Source: Pseudomonas fluorescens | GTDB taxonomy: Bacteria > Pseudomonadota > Gammaproteobacteria > Pseudomonadales > Pseudomonadaceae | Direction: 5' to 3' | DNA: 64,000 bases | Assembly: GCF_000730425.1 (NCBI RefSeq) | Contig: NZ_CP008896.1 | Span: 5,208,001-5,272,000, forward strand | Shown here: positions 62,376-64,000 of the stretch, piece after piece | How positions within the stretch are numbered: position 1 is the stretch's first letter | Layout: each line of letters opens with the position of its first letter | Notes under the pieces: model-generated | Told to the model about the DNA's origin: nothing | Database searches by the model: none | The model's input: only the letters and a program-made list of their open reading frames with translations | Translations under genes and position numbers: made by a program

Positions 62376-63203
62376 TTATTCTTGTGGTGCACCTGCGTGT
62401 TTTTCCGCCAAGGCCCACTCATAAGTACCGAACGACCCCTTTAGGTTTTTGGTGAGAAATACACGCCGATCGGATTTATTTTTGGGCGGGTACAGGTTTT
62501 CTGCCAAGTATTTGTCGCCTGTTGAGAGTGTGTAGTTTTCGGTGTTGGTTATTCCGTTGGACATATAATTTTCTGGTAGATGGTAGTGCATAATGGATCG
62601 ACTATCGTATGGGGTAAGTTTGGTTGAGTCGCCGGCAGGGATTTTTGTAAAGAACTCGTTTGTGCCGAATTTTCCATATTCCATTTCTATTTTTTGGCGG
62701 TTATACATTAAGGGGTTATCTGGGTGTCGGTGTTCGTGCTTTATGCCCAAGGCATGACCGAATTCATGTTGTATGATTCTACCGTCCTCCTTGGGGTCGT
62801 TGATAAAACTAATCGCCATGGTGTTCCAGCTTGGCTTTTCATTTTTTGCGTCTGTCCCCACCCTGGACCAGCCTCCGCCAAGCCCATCTGGCTTGGTGCC
62901 TATTCTGATATCGCCATCTGCAGTGTCGATAAATTCCAGTTTCAGGTTGATATAAGGCTGCCATTTAAGGATGTTTGTTTTGGTTAGTTCTCTTTGTTTG
63001 TCAGACATGTCAATAAGTGAAATTTTTACTGTCGAGTGTTGTGGCCATAAAGATTGCGTGTCAGCAATACCGCGTTTTTTTCTTATTGGAAATGGATCAG
63101 GGAGCTCTATGTTTTTTTGAGTGTCGGCCCGCTGATTGGAGTCGGTATGTTTTGAACTTGAATCGGAGAATGCGAATGGAGTTGAATGAGTATTTACAAT
63201 CAT
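62376..63203 (-). CDS. Astacin-like zinc metalloprotease
   Basis: 275-residue protein with the metzincin site H146-E-F-G-H150-ALGIK-H156-E-H and Met-turn SIMHY (M205), characteristic of M12A astacins. The DGDIRIG and GWSRVGTDA segments are typical. No signal peptide or RTX repeats are seen; the first 50 residues are Ser/Thr/Lys-rich. GGAG lies 7 nt before the ATG. The gene is AT-richer than its neighbours, suggesting transfer. Function (secreted toxin, effector or other) is unknown. Confidence 0.85.
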   Translation of the reverse strand: MIVNTHSTPFAFSDSSSKHTDSNQRADTQKNIELPDPFPIRKKRGIADTQSLWPQHSTVKISLIDMSDKQRELTKTNILKWQPYINLKLEFIDTADGDIRIGTKPDGLGGGWSRVGTDAKNEKPSWNTMAISFINDPKEDGRIIQHEFGHALGIKHEHRHPDNPLMYNRQKIEMEYGKFGTNEFFTKIPAGDSTKLTPYDSRSIMHYHLPENYMSNGITNTENYTLSTGDKYLAENLYPPKNKSDRRVFLTKNLKGSFGTYEWALAEKHAGAPQE

Positions 63204-63482
63204 GGGGGAGCTCCGGCGCCAACGTAAGAGGAAACGAAGGGTTTCTGTAAGACTAATTGCTATTGCAGAGTGGGGATTTGGCGCACATAGTTCCGAGTGT
63301 AAATATTGCTGGGTGTGTGTTGGCTGGATGTGGCTCAGAAGTTCAGTATTGCCCTAACGAGGGTACTAAGCAGCTTGCCGAGGAGGGGATTGTTCGCGGG
63401 ATAAAGGACAGGTTGGTGTGCCGTCCCAAGGCTGGGGTTTAAGTCTAGGAGGGCCGCTCCCATGTGGGAGCGGCCCCGGTCA
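63204..63482. other. AT-rich gap between astacin-like gene and dapC
   Basis: Contains short open frames (63257-63442 on plus, 63335-63577 on minus) without clear homology or ribosome-binding sites. It may hold decayed coding sequence from the same transfer. A 12-bp-stem palindrome lies at its end. Confidence 0.3.
63451..63476. terminator. Hairpin after dapC
   Basis: GGGCCGCTCCCA and TGGGAGCGGCCC form a 12-bp stem with a 2-nt centre, 6 nt past the dapC stop. No T-run follows. Confidence 0.6.
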
Positions 63483-64000
63483 TCAACGACGGCGCTGGAT
63501 GAAGTTGCGCATCCGTTCGGCGGCTTCAACGCATTCGGACAACGGTGCAACCAGTGCCAGGCGCACCCGCCCGGCACCTGGATTGAAACCGTCCACTTCC
63601 CGCGACAGGTACGACCCAGGCACCACGGTTACGTGTTCCTGTTCAAACAAATCACGGCAGAACGCAGCGTCGTCCCCCTTCACATTTGGCCATAGATAGA
63701 AGCCGCCATCCGGGTTTTGTACATCCAGCACAGGCTTGAGGATTGCCAGCACGGCAGCGAATTTTTCCCGGTACAGGTCGCGGTTAGCCTGAACATGGGC
63801 TTCGTCCTGCCAGGCAGCAATACTTGCCAGCTGGGTTTGTACCGGCATCGCGCAGCCGTGGTACGTGCGATACAGCAGGAAAGCCTTGAGGAGGTCGGCA
63901 TCACCGGCTACAAACCCGGAACGCAGGCCCGGCAGGTTGGAACGCTTGGACAGGCTGTGGAACACCACGCAGCGCTTGAAGTCCTGGCGACCCAATTCAA
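63483..64000 (-). CDS. dapC: Succinyldiaminopimelate transaminase DapC (5' truncated)
   Basis: C-terminal 172 residues of a PLP aminotransferase; the start lies beyond the window end. SLSKRSNLPGLRSGF holds the PLP lysine (HSLSKRSN), and PDGGFYLWP and RVRLALVAPLSECVEAAER match DapC of the lysine/DAP pathway. The related N-acetylornithine-type aminotransferases are the alternative. Window end falls inside the gene. Confidence 0.9.
   Translation of the reverse strand, partial: ELGRQDFKRCVVFHSLSKRSNLPGLRSGFVAGDADLLKAFLLYRTYHGCAMPVQTQLASIAAWQDEAHVQANRDLYREKFAAVLAILKPVLDVQNPDGGFYLWPNVKGDDAAFCRDLFEQEHVTVVPGSYLSREVDGFNPGAGRVRLALVAPLSECVEAAERMRNFIQRRR

Noticed and set aside
63257..63442. A 61-residue plus-strand ORF in the AT-rich gap
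   Set aside because: No ribosome-binding site or recognisable family; kept as possible decayed sequence only.

Overview
The window is a stretch of core chromosome from a high-GC gammaproteobacterium. Protein signatures and gene order (ffh-rpsP-rimM-trmD-rplS, xerD-dsbC-hom-thrC, yaeQ-recJ, prfB-lysS, lptF, ppc, adk-tsaB, rsmJ-mexL-mexJK, plsB, csdA/E, dapD) point to Pseudomonas, most likely the P. fluorescens group. The many REP/REPIN-like inverted repeats between genes, built on TAGGAGCCGGCTTGCCGGCGA-type cores, fit the same group. Species cannot be fixed from the sequence alone. No rRNA, tRNA, CRISPR array, prophage or insertion sequence was recognised.

Layout. 1-5 kb: end of ffh, the rpsP-rimM-trmD-rplS operon, a YciA-type thioesterase, xerD and dsbC. 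5.4-8.3 kb: threonine synthesis (hom, thrC). 8.4-14.1 kb: a Roc/Sad-like phosphorelay made of an unorthodox sensor kinase with two periplasmic solute-binding-like domains, a REC-EAL protein whose EAL domain lacks key residues, and a NarL/FixJ-type regulator. 14.3-21.8 kb: DUF3509 protein, a periplasmic binding-like protein next to a CaiB/BaiF CoA-transferase, yaeQ, recJ, an XenA-like old yellow enzyme, a GNAT acetyltransferase and a small conserved-looking ORF. 21.8-26.5 kb: opgD, prfB (with its programmed +1 frameshift) and lysS. 26.5-33 kb: a TetR regulator, a lipoprotein, a QEGLA/DUF1704 putative zinc peptidase, an alpha/beta-hydrolase lipoprotein, a membrane protein, a Gly/Gln-rich protein, and the envelope pair DUF4398-lptF. 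33-42 kb: ppc, adk, tsaB, several conserved hypotheticals, a two-repeat protein and rsmJ. 42-46.3 kb: mexL and mexJK, an RND efflux pump with a candidate operator. 46.7-53.4 kb: DUF4197, YbaY-like lipoprotein, plsB, a cold-shock protein, rlmA and dapE. 53.6-60.4 kb: an NdvB-like GH17-GT2 glucan enzyme, tcdA, csdE-csdA, dapD and an ArsC/Spx-like protein. 60.6-64 kb: a CPA1 antiporter, an AT-rich island with an astacin-like metalloprotease, and the C-terminal end of dapC.

How genes work together. CsdA, CsdE and TcdA sit together as in other proteobacteria (sulfur transfer and ct6A tRNA modification). DapE, DapD and DapC are three steps of the succinylase route to diaminopimelate and lysine. OpgD and the NdvB-like enzyme both concern periplasmic glucans. 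MexL would repress mexJK from the divergent promoter. The three Roc-like proteins form one probable phosphorelay.

The items most worth a second look are the Roc-like EAL protein with missing catalytic residues, the HExxxH/QEGLA peptidase next to a lipoprotein gene, the AT-rich astacin-like gene with no signal peptide, the Gly/Gln-rich Cys-free protein, the protein with a 61-residue tandem duplication, and several palindromes or direct repeats at promoters (roc, mexL/J, adk, ndvB/tcdA, hom).
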